A DNA stretch of 64,000 nt, from positions 30,307 to 94,306 of the forward strand of contig JBFWPT010000007.1 of NCBI GenBank assembly GCA_050249835.1, read 5' to 3'. Shown here piece by piece: positions 17,827 through 26,118 of the stretch; the stretch's first letter is position 1; each line of letters opens with the position of its first letter. Under the pieces are notes generated by a model. That model was not told the DNA's origin, ran no database searches, and was given only the letters and a program-made list of their open reading frames with translations. The DNA comes from Miltoncostaea sp050249835. Lineage in GTDB: Bacteria > Actinomycetota > Thermoleophilia > Miltoncostaeales > Miltoncostaeaceae. The position numbers were made by a program, and so were the translations under genes.

Positions 17827-18514
17827 CGCACGTCCGGCCCGGCGCCTCGCCGTCACGGGCGGCGTCACCGCGGTCCTGTTGATCCTGGCGACGTACGGGG
17901 TCTTCTACGTGGCCCCGGAGGACGCCGATCAGGGGATCATCCAGAAGATCTTCTACTTCCACGTGGCGATCGCGCTGACCGGGCTCGGGGCGTTCGGCGT
18001 CGCCGCCGTCTACGGCATCCGCTACCTGCGGAGCCGCGACGAGCGGTTCGACGAGATCTCCTCGATCTCCATCGGCATCGGGCTGGCCTTCGCCGTGCTC
18101 GTGGTCATCACCGGGTCGATCTGGGCGAAGGCGTCGTGGGGCACCTGGTGGGTCTGGACCGACCCGCGCCTCGTGACCTTCCTGATCGTCCTGCTGCTCT
18201 ACGCCGCCTACTACGTGCTGCGGTCGTCGGCGGACGGCGAGCGGCGGGCCCGCTACTCGGCGATCTACGCGGTCGCGGCCTTCGCGTCGGTGCCCCTGTC
18301 CTTCTACTCGGTGCGGGTCGCCCGCTCGTTCGTGCACCCGGTGGTCTTCACCCAGGACGGCGCGGACATGCCGGACAGCATGCTCGTGTGGTTCGTGGTC
18401 GCCCAGGTGGCCTTCATCGGGGTGTTCCTCACCGTGCTCCAGGTCGAGATGATCCAGCGCCGCGCCGACCGCGCCCTGCGCCGGGTCAAGATGCGCCTGG
18501 AGGCCTCCGCATGA
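17819..18514 (+). CDS. ccmC: Heme transporter/assembly protein CcmC
   Basis: A 231-residue, six-helix protein of the heme-handling family with the tryptophan-rich motif WGTWWVWTDPRLV facing the outside, flanked by two histidines as heme ligands (FYFHVAIA near residue 46 and SFVHPVV near residue 170). CcmC attaches heme to the chaperone CcmE. The ATG at 17819 lies inside ccmB and overlaps its stop; an upstream in-frame ATG at 17810 is possible. CcmE, CcmF, CcmG and CcmH are not in this window. Confidence 0.92.
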   Translation: MTDARPARRLAVTGGVTAVLLILATYGVFYVAPEDADQGIIQKIFYFHVAIALTGLGAFGVAAVYGIRYLRSRDERFDEISSISIGIGLAFAVLVVITGSIWAKASWGTWWVWTDPRLVTFLIVLLLYAAYYVLRSSADGERRARYSAIYAVAAFASVPLSFYSVRVARSFVHPVVFTQDGADMPDSMLVWFVVAQVAFIGVFLTVLQVEMIQRRADRALRRVKMRLEASA

Positions 18515-18702
18515 CCAACGAGTACGTCGTCGCCGCCTACGGGGTCGTCCTCTTCGCGTTCGTCGTCTACGTGGTCGTGATCGGGCTGCGCTCGGCGCGC
18601 CAGGCGCGCGAGGCCGAGCTGCTCGCGAAGCTCGTGGAGAGCCGCCTCGGCGACGAGGAGGACGAGCACGTGGCCGCCGCCGTGGGACCGGTGGACCGAT
18701 GA
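18511..18702 (+). CDS. ccmD: CcmD-like small membrane protein
   Basis: A 63-residue protein with one N-terminal transmembrane helix (about residues 6-26) and a charged cytoplasmic tail with RSARQAREAELLAK, the usual CcmD pattern. CcmD helps release holo-CcmE from the CcmABC complex. It overlaps ccmC (ATGA) and the following gene by 4 bp. Sequence conservation in this family is low, so the call depends on size, topology and position. Confidence 0.75.
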   Translation: MTNEYVVAAYGVVLFAFVVYVVVIGLRSARQAREAELLAKLVESRLGDEEDEHVAAAVGPVDR

Positions 18703-19391
18703 GCGGCAACCGCGTCGGACCGAGCCGGCCGCCCGGCAGGGGCAAGGCCTTCTACCCGATGTTCGTGGACATCGAGGGGCGGCGCTGCCTCGTCGTCGGC
18801 GGCGGCCCGGTGGCGACCGAGAAGGTCGAGAAGCTGCTCGACCACGGCGCCGTCGTGCGGCTCGTGAGCCCCGAGATCACGCCGGAGCTCGCCGACATGG
18901 TCGCCGAGGGCGCGATCGCCGAGCACCACCGGCGGGCCTACGTCCCCGAGGATCTCGAGGGCTGCTTCCTGGTCATCGCCGCGACCAACCTGGACGCCAT
19001 CAACCGCATGGTGTGGCAGGACGCGGAGGCCCGGAACATGGTCTGCAACGTCGTCGACGTGCCGCCGCTCTGCAACTTCATCGTGCCGTCCATCGTGCGG
19101 CGGGGCGAGCTGGCCATCGCGATCTCCACCGGGGGCGCCAGCCCGGTGGTGGCGAAGCACATCCGGCGCCAGCTCGACGAGCTGTACGGACCCGAGTGGG
19201 AGGCGCTGGTCGACCTGATGCGCGACGTCCGTGACGAGCTCAAGGTGCGCTACCTCGACATGCCCAGCCGTCGCGACGCGGTCGAGCGGCTGATGGAGAC
19301 CGACGTCATCCGCCGGCTGGCGGAGGGCGACGAGGAGGGCGCGCGCCGGCTCGCGCGGCAGGTGCTCGACATCGAGGCGGTGGTCGCGTGA
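18699..19391 (+). CDS. Precorrin-2 dehydrogenase / sirohydrochlorin ferrochelatase (CysG N-terminal/Met8 type)
   Basis: A 230-residue protein with an N-terminal NAD-binding segment (CLVVGGGPVATEKVEKLL, about residues 29-46), the conserved Asn in AATN, and the C-terminal ISTGGASPVVAKHIR segment of siroheme synthase domains. It oxidises precorrin-2 to sirohydrochlorin and may insert iron, giving siroheme. The uroporphyrinogen methyltransferase that provides precorrin-2 is encoded by the cobA-hemD fusion in the same run, so the branch from heme to siroheme is complete here. It overlaps its neighbours by 4 bp on both sides. Confidence 0.88.
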   Translation: MSGNRVGPSRPPGRGKAFYPMFVDIEGRRCLVVGGGPVATEKVEKLLDHGAVVRLVSPEITPELADMVAEGAIAEHHRRAYVPEDLEGCFLVIAATNLDAINRMVWQDAEARNMVCNVVDVPPLCNFIVPSIVRRGELAIAISTGGASPVVAKHIRRQLDELYGPEWEALVDLMRDVRDELKVRYLDMPSRRDAVERLMETDVIRRLAEGDEEGARRLARQVLDIEAVVA

Positions 19392-20668
19392 ACCTCCTCG
19401 TCGTCGGGCTCTCCCACAAGACCGCCCCGGTCGAGCAGCGCGAGAAGGCCGCCCTCTCCGAGACGGCCACGCGCCAGCTCCTGAAGGAGCTCGTCGAGGG
19501 GGGCACGGTGGAGGAGGCGATCGCCCTCTCGACCTGCAACCGCACCGAGGTCTACGTCGCCACGCCGGACCCGCTCGCGGCCGAGGAGGCCGTGGCCGGC
19601 GCCCTCGTCGCGCGCACGAAGATCAGCGACGACGAGCTGGCCTGCGCCCGCTACGTGCTCCGCGACGACCGGGCCGCGGCCCAGCTCTTCCGCGTGGCCT
19701 CCAGCCTCGACTCGATGGTGGTGGGCGAGAGCGAGATCCAGGGCCAGGTGCGCGGCGCCTGGGACCTCGGCATGGAGGAGGGCACCACCGGCCCGCTCCT
19801 CAACCAGCTCTTCCGGCAGGCGCTCGAGGTGGGCAAGAGCATCCGCTCCAACACCCGCATCGGCTCCGGCTCGTCGTCGGTCCCCGCGGTCGCGCTCGAC
19901 CTGGCCGAGGACGTCCTGTCCGACCTGCCCGGCCGCCGGGTGCTGGTGATCGGCGCCGGCCGCATGGCCGAGGCCACGACCCTCGCGCTCATGCAGCACG
20001 GCGTCGGCGACGTGGTCGTCGCCAACCGCACCGTCGGCACCGCCCGCGAGCTGGCCGAGCGCTTCGGCGGCCGCGGCGTCGGGTTCGACATGCTCGCCGA
20101 CGAGCTCGGCGGGGCGGACATCGTCATCTCCTCCACCGACGCGCCGCACACGATCCTCGGCGCCCGCGAGCTCGCGCCGGTCATGGCGCGCCGCGCCGGC
20201 CGCCCGATGGTGGTGGTGGACATCTCGGTGCCGCGCGACGTGGACGCCGCCGTCGCCGGCCTGCCGGGCGTCGCCCTCTTCGACATCGACGACCTGGAGC
20301 GGGTGGTGGAGGCGAACCTCAACGGCCGCCGCCTGGAGGCGGAGCGCGGCGAGGGTTTCGTGATCGGCGCCGTCCAGGGCTTCTCCGCCTGGCGCCGCGG
20401 CACGGTCGCCTCGCCGGCCATCACCTCGCTGCGCGCCCGCGCCGAGGCGATCCGCCAGGCCGAGCTCGCCCGCCTCGACGGCCAGTGGGAGGGCCTGTCC
20501 GCGGCCGACCGCGAGCGGCTCGAGGCGCTCACGAAGGGCATCGTCAACAAGCTCCTGCACGAGCCGACCGTGCGCGTCCGCGCCGCGGCCGAGGGGGGCG
20601 ACGGCGAGGCCCAGCGCCACCTGGACAGCCTGCGCCACCTCTTCGGGCTCGAGGCCCCGGCCAACTAG
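19388..20668 (+). CDS. hemA: Glutamyl-tRNA reductase
   Basis: A 426-residue HemA. The N-terminal GLSHKTAPVEQRE motif, the catalytic Cys50 in LSTCNRTEVY, the GESEIQGQVRGAW segment and the NADPH-binding VLVIGAGRMAEAT motif are in the expected order, followed by the C-terminal dimerisation helix. It makes glutamate-1-semialdehyde, the first committed step of tetrapyrrole synthesis by the C5 pathway. It overlaps the precorrin-2 dehydrogenase gene (GTGA) and is followed by hemC after 19 nt. Confidence 0.95.
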   Translation: MNLLVVGLSHKTAPVEQREKAALSETATRQLLKELVEGGTVEEAIALSTCNRTEVYVATPDPLAAEEAVAGALVARTKISDDELACARYVLRDDRAAAQLFRVASSLDSMVVGESEIQGQVRGAWDLGMEEGTTGPLLNQLFRQALEVGKSIRSNTRIGSGSSSVPAVALDLAEDVLSDLPGRRVLVIGAGRMAEATTLALMQHGVGDVVVANRTVGTARELAERFGGRGVGFDMLADELGGADIVISSTDAPHTILGARELAPVMARRAGRPMVVVDISVPRDVDAAVAGLPGVALFDIDDLERVVEANLNGRRLEAERGEGFVIGAVQGFSAWRRGTVASPAITSLRARAEAIRQAELARLDGQWEGLSAADRERLEALTKGIVNKLLHEPTVRVRAAAEGGDGEAQRHLDSLRHLFGLEAPAN

Positions 20669-20684
20669 GCCCCGCGGGGGGCCT
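20667..20684 (+). other. Hairpin between hemA and hemC
   Basis: AGGCCCC and GGGGCCT form a 7-bp stem with a 4-nt loop just ahead of the hemC start. It overlaps the hemA stop and covers the only non-overlapping gap in this part of the run. It could affect hemC translation or mRNA stability. Confidence 0.35.
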
Positions 20685-20687
20685 CCC

Positions 20688-21569
20688 GTGCGCATCGTCC
20701 TCGCCACGCGGCGCTCGCCGCTCGCCCTCGCCCAGACCGGCGCGGTCGCCGACGCGCTGCGCGCCGCCGGGCACGCGCCGGAGCTGCTGGAGCTCACCAC
20801 CACCGGCGACCGCTGGAGCGCGGCCGGCACCGGCGCGGCCCCGGACAAGGGCCTCTTCGTGAAGGAGCTCGAGGAGGCGCTGCTCGACGGCCGCGCCGAC
20901 CTCGCGGTCCACTCGGCCAAGGACCTGCCGGGCGAGCTCCCCGAGGGCCTGGTCATCGCGGCGGTCCCGGTGCGGGAGGACCCCCGGGACGTCGTCGTGG
21001 CGCCGCCCGGCGGCCTGGCGGCGCTGCCCGCCGGGGCGCGCGTCGCCACCGGCAGCCCGCGCCGCGCGGCCCAGGTGCTCGCGGCCCGCCCGGACCTGGT
21101 CGTCGTGCCGATCCGCGGCAACGTCGGCACCCGCCTGGACAAGCTCGCCCGCGGCGACGCCGACGCCCTCGTGCTGGCCGCCGCGGGCCTCGCCCGGCTC
21201 GGCCTCTCCCCCGAGGGCGCCGAGGCGCTGCCTCCCGAGGTGTCCACGCCGGCGCCCGGCCAGGGGCTGCTGGCGGTCGAGGGGCGCGCGGGCGACCCGG
21301 CCGCCGCCGCCGCGGCCGCCGCCCTCGACGACCCCGGGGCGCACGCCTGCCTGCGGGCCGAGCGTGCCCTGCTCGCCGCGCTGGGGGGCGGGTGCATGGA
21401 GCCGGTCGGCGCCCTCTGCGAGCCCCACGGCGCGGGCCTGCGCCTGACGGCCTTCGCCGGGACCCCCGATGGCGCCCGCGCCGAGCGCGTCACGGTCGAG
21501 GGGGCCGCGGGCGACCCCGAGGGCCTGGCCGCGGAGGCGGCCGCCCTGCTCGCCGCCGTGCGCCCGTGA
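20688..21569 (+). CDS. hemC: Hydroxymethylbilane synthase (porphobilinogen deaminase)
   Basis: A 293-residue HemC with the N-terminal TRRSPLALAQ motif, the FVKELEEALLDGRADLAVHSAKDLP segment containing the catalytic Asp, and the cofactor-binding Cys236 in GGGCMEPVG. It polymerises four porphobilinogens to hydroxymethylbilane in the cytoplasm. It starts at GTG 20688 and overlaps cobA-hemD by 4 bp. hemB and hemL are not in the window. Confidence 0.95.
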   Translation: MRIVLATRRSPLALAQTGAVADALRAAGHAPELLELTTTGDRWSAAGTGAAPDKGLFVKELEEALLDGRADLAVHSAKDLPGELPEGLVIAAVPVREDPRDVVVAPPGGLAALPAGARVATGSPRRAAQVLAARPDLVVVPIRGNVGTRLDKLARGDADALVLAAAGLARLGLSPEGAEALPPEVSTPAPGQGLLAVEGRAGDPAAAAAAAALDDPGAHACLRAERALLAALGGGCMEPVGALCEPHGAGLRLTAFAGTPDGARAERVTVEGAAGDPEGLAAEAAALLAAVRP

Positions 21570-23083
21570 GCGGCATCGTCCACCTCGTCGGCTCCGGCCC
21601 CGGCGACCCCGGCCTGCTGACCGTCGCCGGGCGCGACGCCCTCGCCGCCGCCGAGGTCGTCGTGCACGACCGGCTCGGCGCCGCCGGGCTGCTGCACCTG
21701 TGCCGGCCGGACGCGCTCCTGCTCGACGCCGGCAAGGCGCCGGGCCGCCAGGCGATGACCCAGGGCGAAATCAACGCGGCCCTCGTCGAGCACGGCCTGG
21801 CCGGCCGCCGGGTGGTGCGCCTGAAGGGCGGCGACCCGTTCGTGTTCGGGCGGGGCGGGGAGGAGGCCGAGGCGCTCGCCGCCGCCGGCGTCCCCTACGT
21901 CGTGGTCCCGGGCGTGACGAGCGCGATCGCCGCCCCGGCCTACGCCGGCATCCCGGTGACGCACCGCGGCCTCTCGACCTCGTTCACCGTCGTGACCGGG
22001 CACGAGGACCCCACCAAGCCCAGCGAGCAGACCGACTGGGAGGCGCTCGCGCGCGTCCCCGGCACGCTCGTGGTGCTGATGGGCATGGGGCGCCTGCGCG
22101 GCATCGCCGACGCGCTCATCGCCGGCGGCCGGCCGGCGGAGCAGCCCGCGGCGGCCGTCCAGTGGGGCACGACCCCGCGCCAGCGGCGCGTCGTCTCGAC
22201 CCTCGACGGCCTGCCGGAGGCGGTCGCCGAGGCCGGCCTCGGCTCCCCGGCCGTCGTCGTCATCGGCCCGGTGGCGCTGCTGGCCGAGCGGATCGGCTGG
22301 GTCGAGGAGCGGCCGCTGCTCGGGCGCACCGTCGTCGTCACGCGGGCCCGGGCCCAGGCCAGCGACCTCTCCGAGCGCCTGCGCGGGCTGGGCGCCGACG
22401 TCGTCGAGCTGCCCGCCATCCGCATCGCCCCCATCCCGGGCACGCCCGGGCGGGACGCCGTCCTGGACCGCATCGGGGAGCACCGCCTGGTGCTGCTCAC
22501 GAGCGTCAACGGGGTGGACGCGCTGTTCGCGGCCCTCGCCGCCCGCGGCCGGGATGCCCGCAGCCTGTCGCCGGACGCGACCGTCGTGGCCATCGGCCCG
22601 GCCACCCGCGACCGCCTGGCCGCCCACGGGATCCGCGCCGACCTGGTGCCCGAGCGGTTCGTGGCCGAGGGCATCCTGGAGGCGCTGGAGGGCCACGACC
22701 TGGACGGCGTCCCGGCGCTCGTCGCCCGCGCCCGCGGCTCGCGCCCCGAGCTGGTCGACGGCCTCCGCGCCCGCGGCGCCGTCGTGGACGAGATCGAGCT
22801 GTACGAGTCCGTGGCCGAGCAGGCCGACCCCGCGGATCTGGCCGCCGCCCTGGGCGCAGGGCACGTCACGTTCACGGCCTCGTCCACCGTCCGGGCGTTC
22901 ATGGCGCTGCTCGACGACGAGCGCCGCGCCGCGCTGGCCGCCGGCCCGCGGGTGATCTCGATCGGGCCGGTCACGAGCGCGACCGCGCGCGAGGAGGGCC
23001 TGGCGGTGCACGCCGAGGCCTCCGAGCACACGATCCCCGGCCTCGTCGACGCGCTGCTCGCGGACGTGGCCGCCGCGACGTGA
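21566..23083 (+). CDS. cobA-hemD: Uroporphyrinogen-III C-methyltransferase / uroporphyrinogen-III synthase fusion
   Basis: A 505-residue bifunctional protein. Residues 1-245 are a SUMT: the GSGPGDPGLLTVAGRDAL motif, VRLKGGDPFVFGRGGEE and the VVPGVTSAIAAPAYAGIP motif are intact. Residues from about 255 are a HemD domain, starting at TVVVTRARAQASDLSERL and ending in the ATVVAIGPAT and TFTASSTVRAF segments. HemD closes hydroxymethylbilane to uroporphyrinogen III and CobA methylates it to precorrin-2 for siroheme or cobalamin. It starts at GTG 21566, overlapping hemC, and overlaps the next gene by 4 bp. Confidence 0.93.
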   Translation: MSGIVHLVGSGPGDPGLLTVAGRDALAAAEVVVHDRLGAAGLLHLCRPDALLLDAGKAPGRQAMTQGEINAALVEHGLAGRRVVRLKGGDPFVFGRGGEEAEALAAAGVPYVVVPGVTSAIAAPAYAGIPVTHRGLSTSFTVVTGHEDPTKPSEQTDWEALARVPGTLVVLMGMGRLRGIADALIAGGRPAEQPAAAVQWGTTPRQRRVVSTLDGLPEAVAEAGLGSPAVVVIGPVALLAERIGWVEERPLLGRTVVVTRARAQASDLSERLRGLGADVVELPAIRIAPIPGTPGRDAVLDRIGEHRLVLLTSVNGVDALFAALAARGRDARSLSPDATVVAIGPATRDRLAAHGIRADLVPERFVAEGILEALEGHDLDGVPALVARARGSRPELVDGLRARGAVVDEIELYESVAEQADPADLAAALGAGHVTFTASSTVRAFMALLDDERRAALAAGPRVISIGPVTSATAREEGLAVHAEASEHTIPGLVDALLADVAAAT

Positions 23084-23901
23084 GCGCGCGCCCGGTCGTC
23101 GGGCTGCTCACCGACTTCGGGCCCGGCACGGAGCACGTCGGCGCGCTGCACGCGGTCATCGCCGCGGGCTGTCCGGCCGCCGACCGCATCGACCTGGCCC
23201 ACGACGTCCCCGCGGGCGACGTGCGGGCGGGGGCCGTGCTGCTGGCGCGGCTCGCGGCCCTGCTCCCGGCGGCGGTCCACGTGGCGGTGGTCGACCCGGG
23301 CGTCGGCACGGAGCGCCGGGCGGCGGCCGTGGGGCTCGCCGGCGGCGGGGCCCTGGTGGGACCGGACAACGGGCTGCTCGGCCCCGCGGCCGCCGCCCTC
23401 GGCGCGACGGCCGCCGTCGCCCTCGCCGCGCCCGAGGGCCCCGCTGCGACCTTCCACGGCCGCGACCTGTTCGCGCCGGTCGCCGCGCGGCTGGCGGCGG
23501 GGGAGCCCCTCGCCGGGCTCGGCGACCCCTTCGACCCGGCGACGCTCGCCTCCCCGTCGCTGCCGCCGGCCCAGGTGGCCGACGGCTCGCTCGTGGCCGA
23601 GGTGCTGCTCGTCGACCACTACGGCAACGTGCAGCTCCTGGCGGGCCCTGCAGACCTGGAGCGCGCGGGGTTCACCCGCGGCGACCGCATCTCGGCGACG
23701 GTCTCCGGCTCCGACCGGCCCCACCCGGTCACCGTCGCGCGCGCCTTCGACGACGTCGCGCGCAAGGGGATGCTCGTCCACGCGGACTCCCACGGGATGG
23801 TGGCGCTGGCGGTCAACGGCGGCGACGCCGCGCGCCGCATCGGCGCGGCGCCCGGCCGGGCGATCACGCTGGCGCGCTGGCCTCGTCGCGCCACGCCCTG
23901 A
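23080..23901 (+). CDS. SAM hydrolase / SAM hydroxide adenosyltransferase family protein (DUF62)
   Basis: A 273-residue member of the fluorinase-like family. The N-terminal LLTDFGPGTEHVGALHAVI segment, the IDLAHDVPAGDVRAGAVLL segment with the conserved Asp-His, and VVDPGVGTERRAA are characteristic, with an OB-like C-terminal domain (LLVDHYGNVQL). Tested members hydrolyse S-adenosylmethionine to adenosine and methionine. Here it closes a run containing a SAM-dependent methyltransferase, but the link is positional. Its end overlaps the convergent ATP-grasp gene by 38 bp. Confidence 0.85.
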   Translation: MSARPVVGLLTDFGPGTEHVGALHAVIAAGCPAADRIDLAHDVPAGDVRAGAVLLARLAALLPAAVHVAVVDPGVGTERRAAAVGLAGGGALVGPDNGLLGPAAAALGATAAVALAAPEGPAATFHGRDLFAPVAARLAAGEPLAGLGDPFDPATLASPSLPPAQVADGSLVAEVLLVDHYGNVQLLAGPADLERAGFTRGDRISATVSGSDRPHPVTVARAFDDVARKGMLVHADSHGMVALAVNGGDAARRIGAAPGRAITLARWPRRATP

Positions 23902-24745
23902 CCGCCCGCGCCGCCGTGGCGGCGGCCCCGGGGACGTGGGCGAGGAACAGCGACGGCTCCACCAGCTCCAGCTCCAGCACGACCGGGCTCCCATCGGCGC
24001 CGGGCACCACGTCCACCCGGGCGTAGAGCAGGTCGGCCGCGCCGCCCGGGACGGCGGCCAGGGCGGCCCGCGCCACGGCGCGCTCCCCGGGGGTGGCCAC
24101 GGCCGGGCGGATGTCCTCCTCCACGAACAGGTCGCCGACGACCCTGCGGCCCGGCACGAGCATCGGGGCCTTGCGGACGGCGTGGCTGAAGGCGCCGCCC
24201 AGGTGGACGAGGGCCGTCTCCGCCCGCGCGCCCTCGACGCCGGCGAGGTACGGCTGGGCCATCGCGGTGCGGCCCGTGGCGTGCAGGCGCGCCACGTGGG
24301 CCTCCGCCGCCGCGCGATCGCCCGGGCCGTGGCGCGCCGTGTCGAGGGAGCCGGCCGAGACGGCGGGCTTCACGACCACCTCGCCCGCGGGCCAGTCCAT
24401 GGCCTCGCCCGGCTCGGCGAACGCGGTGGGGACCACGGGGACCCCGGCCGCGGCGAGGTCCGCCAGATACCGCTTGTCGCTGCTCCAGGCGAGCGCCCGC
24501 GGCGGGTTGGCGAGGCGGGTGACCGCGGCCACGCGCTCCGCCCACGCCAGCATCTCGCCGCGCCGGTGCACGTAGTCCCAGACCGACCGGACCACCGCCA
24601 GGCCGAACCCGGCCCAGTCGACGTCCGGGTCGTGCCAGTCGACGACGGCGTGCTCCACGCCGAGGTCGCCGAGGGCGGCGCACAGGGGCGGCAGGTCGTC
24701 GTCCAGGTCGCGCGCGACGGCGGCGGTGACGAGGGCGACGCTCAC
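23864..24745 (-). CDS. ATP-grasp domain protein (RimK/DcsG-like)
   Basis: A 293-residue ATP-grasp protein with N-terminal strands (VALVTAAVARDLDDD), a WSSDKRYLADL segment, the nucleotide-binding EVVVKPAVSAGS segment and the metal-binding C-terminal LLYARVDVV and ELELVEPSLF segments with the expected acidic residues. The closest familiar group is the cycloserine-pathway ligase DcsG and related glutathione synthase-like proteins that join a carboxylate to an amine. The substrate is unknown. It overlaps the upstream histidine kinase by 4 bp (GTGA), an unusual pairing that makes it part of the redox-signalling operon. Confidence 0.8.
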   Translation of the reverse strand: MSVALVTAAVARDLDDDLPPLCAALGDLGVEHAVVDWHDPDVDWAGFGLAVVRSVWDYVHRRGEMLAWAERVAAVTRLANPPRALAWSSDKRYLADLAAAGVPVVPTAFAEPGEAMDWPAGEVVVKPAVSAGSLDTARHGPGDRAAAEAHVARLHATGRTAMAQPYLAGVEGARAETALVHLGGAFSHAVRKAPMLVPGRRVVGDLFVEEDIRPAVATPGERAVARAALAAVPGGAADLLYARVDVVPGADGSPVVLELELVEPSLFLAHVPGAAATAARAVRAWRDEASAPA

Positions 24746-26118
24746 CCGATCGGCAGGCGCACCTCGAAGCGCGTGTCGCCCGGCACGCTCTCCACCCGGA
24801 CCGCGCCGCGGTGGTTGCCGACGATGCGCCGCACGATGTCCAGGCCGAGCCCCGTGCCGGAGCCGACCTCCTTCGTGGTGAAGAACGGGTCGAACACCCG
24901 GTTCTGCAGCTCGGCCGGGACCCCCGGGCCGTCGTCGCCGATCGTCACCACGATGTCGTCGCCGCGCCGCTCCGTCGCGACCCGGACCACCCCGTCGCCG
25001 GCGACCGCGTCGATGGCGTTGTCGAGCAGGTTGGTCCAGACCTGGTTGAGCTGGGAGGTGTGGGCGGTGATCGGGGGCAGCCCCCGGTCGTAGTCGCGCT
25101 CCACCCGCACGTCGCCCTGCTTCAGCTTGTGGGCGAGCATCGTGAGCGTGCTCTCCAGGCCGTCGTGGATGTCGAAGGTCCCCACGGCCGCCCGGTCCAT
25201 GTGGGTGTAGTCCTTGACCGCGCCGACGATCTCGGAGATGCGCCGGGTGCTGTCGTGCAGGTCGTCCACCAGCCCGCGGGCGGTGAGGGAGGCCGCCACC
25301 CACTCCACGGCGGGGCCGAGCGCCGTCCCCGCCTCGGCGGCCACGCGCTCCACCCACTCCGGGCCGAGGCCGGCGTCGGCCAGCGTGGGCGCGAGCCGCC
25401 ACCCCTCCAGGCCGACCTCGTCCAGCAGGTCCAGGATGGCGTCCTCGCGGTCGGCGTCGGCGAGCCCGTCGGCCGGGCCGCGCGCCGCCGCCGCGGCGAC
25501 GGCCTCGTGGTGCAGGGCCACCAGTCGCTCGGCGCTGTCGCGCTCCACCCCACGCTCCACGAACGAGCAGAGGGTGCTCTCCAGCACCTCCATCGCGCGG
25601 CCGAGCTCGTCGGCGCTGCGCCGCGCCGCGGCGGCCGGGTTGTTGAGCTCGTGGGCGAGCCCGGCGGACATCGTGCCCAGGGCGATGAGCTTCTCGCGCT
25701 CGCGCAGCGCGGCCTCGGCTCCCTGGAAGGTCGGGGCGATGAGGCCGAGGGAGCCGCGCAGCACGCTCGGCTCGTCGCGCAGCAGGCGGCGGAACTCGTC
25801 GCCGGGCACCACCACCATCGCCGAGTCGGTCACCAGGCGGCCGCTCGCGGGGGTGGGGTCCCCCGTGAGCAGGTTCATCGCGCCGAAGTAGGTCGGCGCG
25901 GAGCGGCTCACGAGCACGACCTCCTCGCCCGACACGTCCTTCACCCACTCGATGGTGCCCTCGGTCATGACCGTGAAGACGTCGTGCGTCTCGCCCTCCC
26001 GGATGACCCACGAGCCCGCCGGCATCTCCACGGTGTGGGCGGCGGCGGCGAGCTTCGCCACGCACGAGTCCGGCAGCTCGTCGAAGAGGTCGACGCCGCG
26101 GAGGGCCTCCTCGATCAC
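24742..26118 (-). CDS. Cyclic-nucleotide-binding domain sensor histidine kinase
   Basis: A 458-residue soluble kinase. Residues 1-125 form a cNMP-binding/Crp-like sensor domain (PAGSWVIREGE, GEEVVLV, FGAMNLLTG), then a dimerisation region with the phospho-acceptor His156 in AGLAHELNN, a long helical insert, and an HATPase_c domain with NLLDNAIDA, GDDGPGVP and the GTGLGLDIV motif. There are no transmembrane helices, so it senses a cytoplasmic signal. It overlaps the response-regulator/TrxR-like gene and the ATP-grasp gene by 4 bp each. The upstream gene's receiver domain is the likely phosphorylation partner. Confidence 0.9.
   Translation of the reverse strand: MIEEALRGVDLFDELPDSCVAKLAAAAHTVEMPAGSWVIREGETHDVFTVMTEGTIEWVKDVSGEEVVLVSRSAPTYFGAMNLLTGDPTPASGRLVTDSAMVVVPGDEFRRLLRDEPSVLRGSLGLIAPTFQGAEAALREREKLIALGTMSAGLAHELNNPAAAARRSADELGRAMEVLESTLCSFVERGVERDSAERLVALHHEAVAAAAARGPADGLADADREDAILDLLDEVGLEGWRLAPTLADAGLGPEWVERVAAEAGTALGPAVEWVAASLTARGLVDDLHDSTRRISEIVGAVKDYTHMDRAAVGTFDIHDGLESTLTMLAHKLKQGDVRVERDYDRGLPPITAHTSQLNQVWTNLLDNAIDAVAGDGVVRVATERRGDDIVVTIGDDGPGVPAELQNRVFDPFFTTKEVGSGTGLGLDIVRRIVGNHRGAVRVESVPGDTRFEVRLPIG

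Noticed and set aside
19250..23994. Long minus-strand open frames opposite hemA, hemC and cobA-hemD
   Set aside because: The plus-strand genes have complete catalytic motifs. The antisense frames have low-complexity Ala/Arg/Gly composition and no recognisable motif.
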